Assembly: GCA_002378005.1 (NCBI GenBank)
Contig: DFQY01000046.1
Coordinates: forward strand, 1-31,029
Reading direction: 5' to 3'
DNA from: Flavobacteriales bacterium UBA3477
Lineage (GTDB): Bacteria > Bacteroidota > Bacteroidia > Flavobacteriales > Schleiferiaceae
Length of the DNA: 31,029 bases
This document shows, in pieces, positions 30,200 through 31,029 of the stretch (within the stretch, counting starts at the first letter, position 1; every line of letters starts with the position of its first letter). The translations under genes and the position numbers were made by a program. The notes under the pieces were generated by a model that had not been told where the DNA came from, did no database searches, and saw only the letters and a program-made list of their open reading frames with translations.

Positions 30200-31029
30200 A
30201 TTAAGCCTTGACGGCGGCGGAGTACCCACTCTGAAGCAGCAAGCAACAATACCAGTCCCCAGTACCACCACGTGTAGTGCTGGGGATTTTTTATGGCCAA
30301 TTCCATCGTCTGACGCTCCATCTCCCAAGCGTTATAGGCGGATGTATTGGTATCGCTCGCCACCCATTCTGCCTGTTGCATCCAATCATTCATGAGTCTT
30401 TGATTGTACGGACGGAAAGCCTCTATATCGCCCTCGCTAACCTCCACGCGCTCTTTGGCGAGAAAATCTTCCTCATCACGAGTCATTGACATTCTTATTT
30501 CAAAGGTTCCCGCAGAAGTGAATTGGGTAGCGAAGGCATAAATCCTAGATTCACTTTCTTCGACCACAGGAACATCTACTAACTCCTCTCCTTTCCAGAT
30601 CTCAACACTACTGTTGGCCTGCTTTGGCAAGCCATCTGACCCTATGAGAGCTAGCGTCCAAGAGGATTGTTGTCCTTTGATTGGACTTGAATTTCCGCTG
30701 AAAGAGATGCGAGGCGGTGTGGTACGTGCAATGAATTGGTCTAAATAATCCTCGAAAACAACGATGACCTTCTCGTCCTCAAGCGCCGATCGATACCAAT
30801 GCACCTGAGATAAATCCAGCAAGTCCTCCTTTGAAGTCCAAAGTTTTACAGCATTGGGCAATGAGAATTTTCCAGGCTTGTAGACCTGAGCAAAATCAAA
30901 TGCATTAGGCAATCCTCCACTCAACTTCAGTACTTCCTTATCCTCGGGGGCAGAGACCTTACCAATGGTGATGATGTTCGAAACCGAACGTTCACCTACA
31001 ATGCCATAGCGACGTTTTTTGGCCCAACG
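30196..31029 (-). CDS. C-terminal part of a large membrane protein, possibly BatA/vWA-like; N-terminus beyond window
   Basis: 277 residues visible; the frame stays open to the right edge, with RWAKKRRYGIVGERSVSN upstream of a TTG (30924) that is not the true start. The visible part is an extracytoplasmic beta-rich region (ISFSGNSSPIKGQQSSWTLA, then FATQFTSAGTFEIRMSMTRD). A helical stretch follows, and then one C-terminal membrane helix with a basic cytoplasmic end (YTWWYWGLVLLLAASEWVLRRRQGL). That ending is typical of BatA-type and vWA-like membrane proteins of Bacteroidota, but no vWA motif lies in the visible part. The function cannot be fixed from this fragment. Confidence 0.6.
   Translation of the reverse strand, partial: RWAKKRRYGIVGERSVSNIITIGKVSAPEDKEVLKLSGGLPNAFDFAQVYKPGKFSLPNAVKLWTSKEDLLDLSQVHWYRSALEDEKVIVVFEDYLDQFIARTTPPRISFSGNSSPIKGQQSSWTLALIGSDGLPKQANSSVEIWKGEELVDVPVVEESESRIYAFATQFTSAGTFEIRMSMTRDEEDFLAKERVEVSEGDIEAFRPYNQRLMNDWMQQAEWVASDTNTSAYNAWEMERQTMELAIKNPQHYTWWYWGLVLLLAASEWVLRRRQGLI

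Overview
The window reads as a chromosomal segment of a Bacteroidota bacterium, most likely order Flavobacteriales. The case rests on gene content: a DPP11-type S46 dipeptidyl-peptidase, a TlpA-like lipoprotein thioredoxin, a Bacteroidota-type START-like protein, a DUF6580-like membrane protein, many short lipoproteins and a short SSB. Bacteroidota-style -7 elements (TAnnTTTG) also recur just upstream of genes. Most of the window is compact, housekeeping-like and of moderate GC. One AT-rich patch (about 20435-22560) stands out.

Layout. 1-1390 (minus): the N-terminal half of a Y-family polymerase (dinB) behind an XRE-S24 LexA-like repressor, a probable damage-response pair. 1465-7598: a HEAT-like protein, a HI0933-type flavoprotein, an ACT-like protein, a short SSB, an M14 carboxypeptidase, a PhoD-like lipoprotein, a small XRE regulator and a DUF6580-like membrane protein. 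7595-10570 (minus): a cobalamin riboswitch followed by a BtuB-like TonB receptor and a beta-propeller lipoprotein, which form a vitamin B12 uptake unit converging on the DUF6580-like gene. 10585-13606 (minus): pcm-smpB-pyrD-HMG-CoA lyase, tightly packed. 13705-18093 (plus): a lipoprotein, a polyprenyl-phosphate sugar transferase, 3-hydroxybutyryl-CoA dehydrogenase and a secreted C1 peptidase, closed by a strong terminator. 18121-20434: PAP2 phosphatase and START-like protein (translationally coupled), then a divergent MFS transporter.

20435-22752: the AT-rich patch. It holds a 12-bp inverted repeat, a secreted-protein gene broken by an in-frame stop, a PAPS-type sulfotransferase and a cluster of stem-loops, and it ends at a tRNA-Met gene. 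22937-23056: an unusually small (39-residue) membrane-protein gene. 23082-29083 (minus): a lipoprotein, a second PAP2 protein, glyA, a di-haem peroxidase and DPP11. 29126-31029: a TlpA-like lipoprotein and the C-terminal part of a membrane protein cut by the window edge.

I found no CRISPR array, transposase, prophage or recognisable defence or secretion system. The observations most worth a second look are a terminator-like hairpin inside the signal-peptide codons of a PAP2 gene, the AT-rich patch with its interrupted gene beside a tRNA, the stem-loop cluster, the palindromes in front of the S24 repressor, and several -7 elements so close to start codons that the mRNAs may be leaderless.
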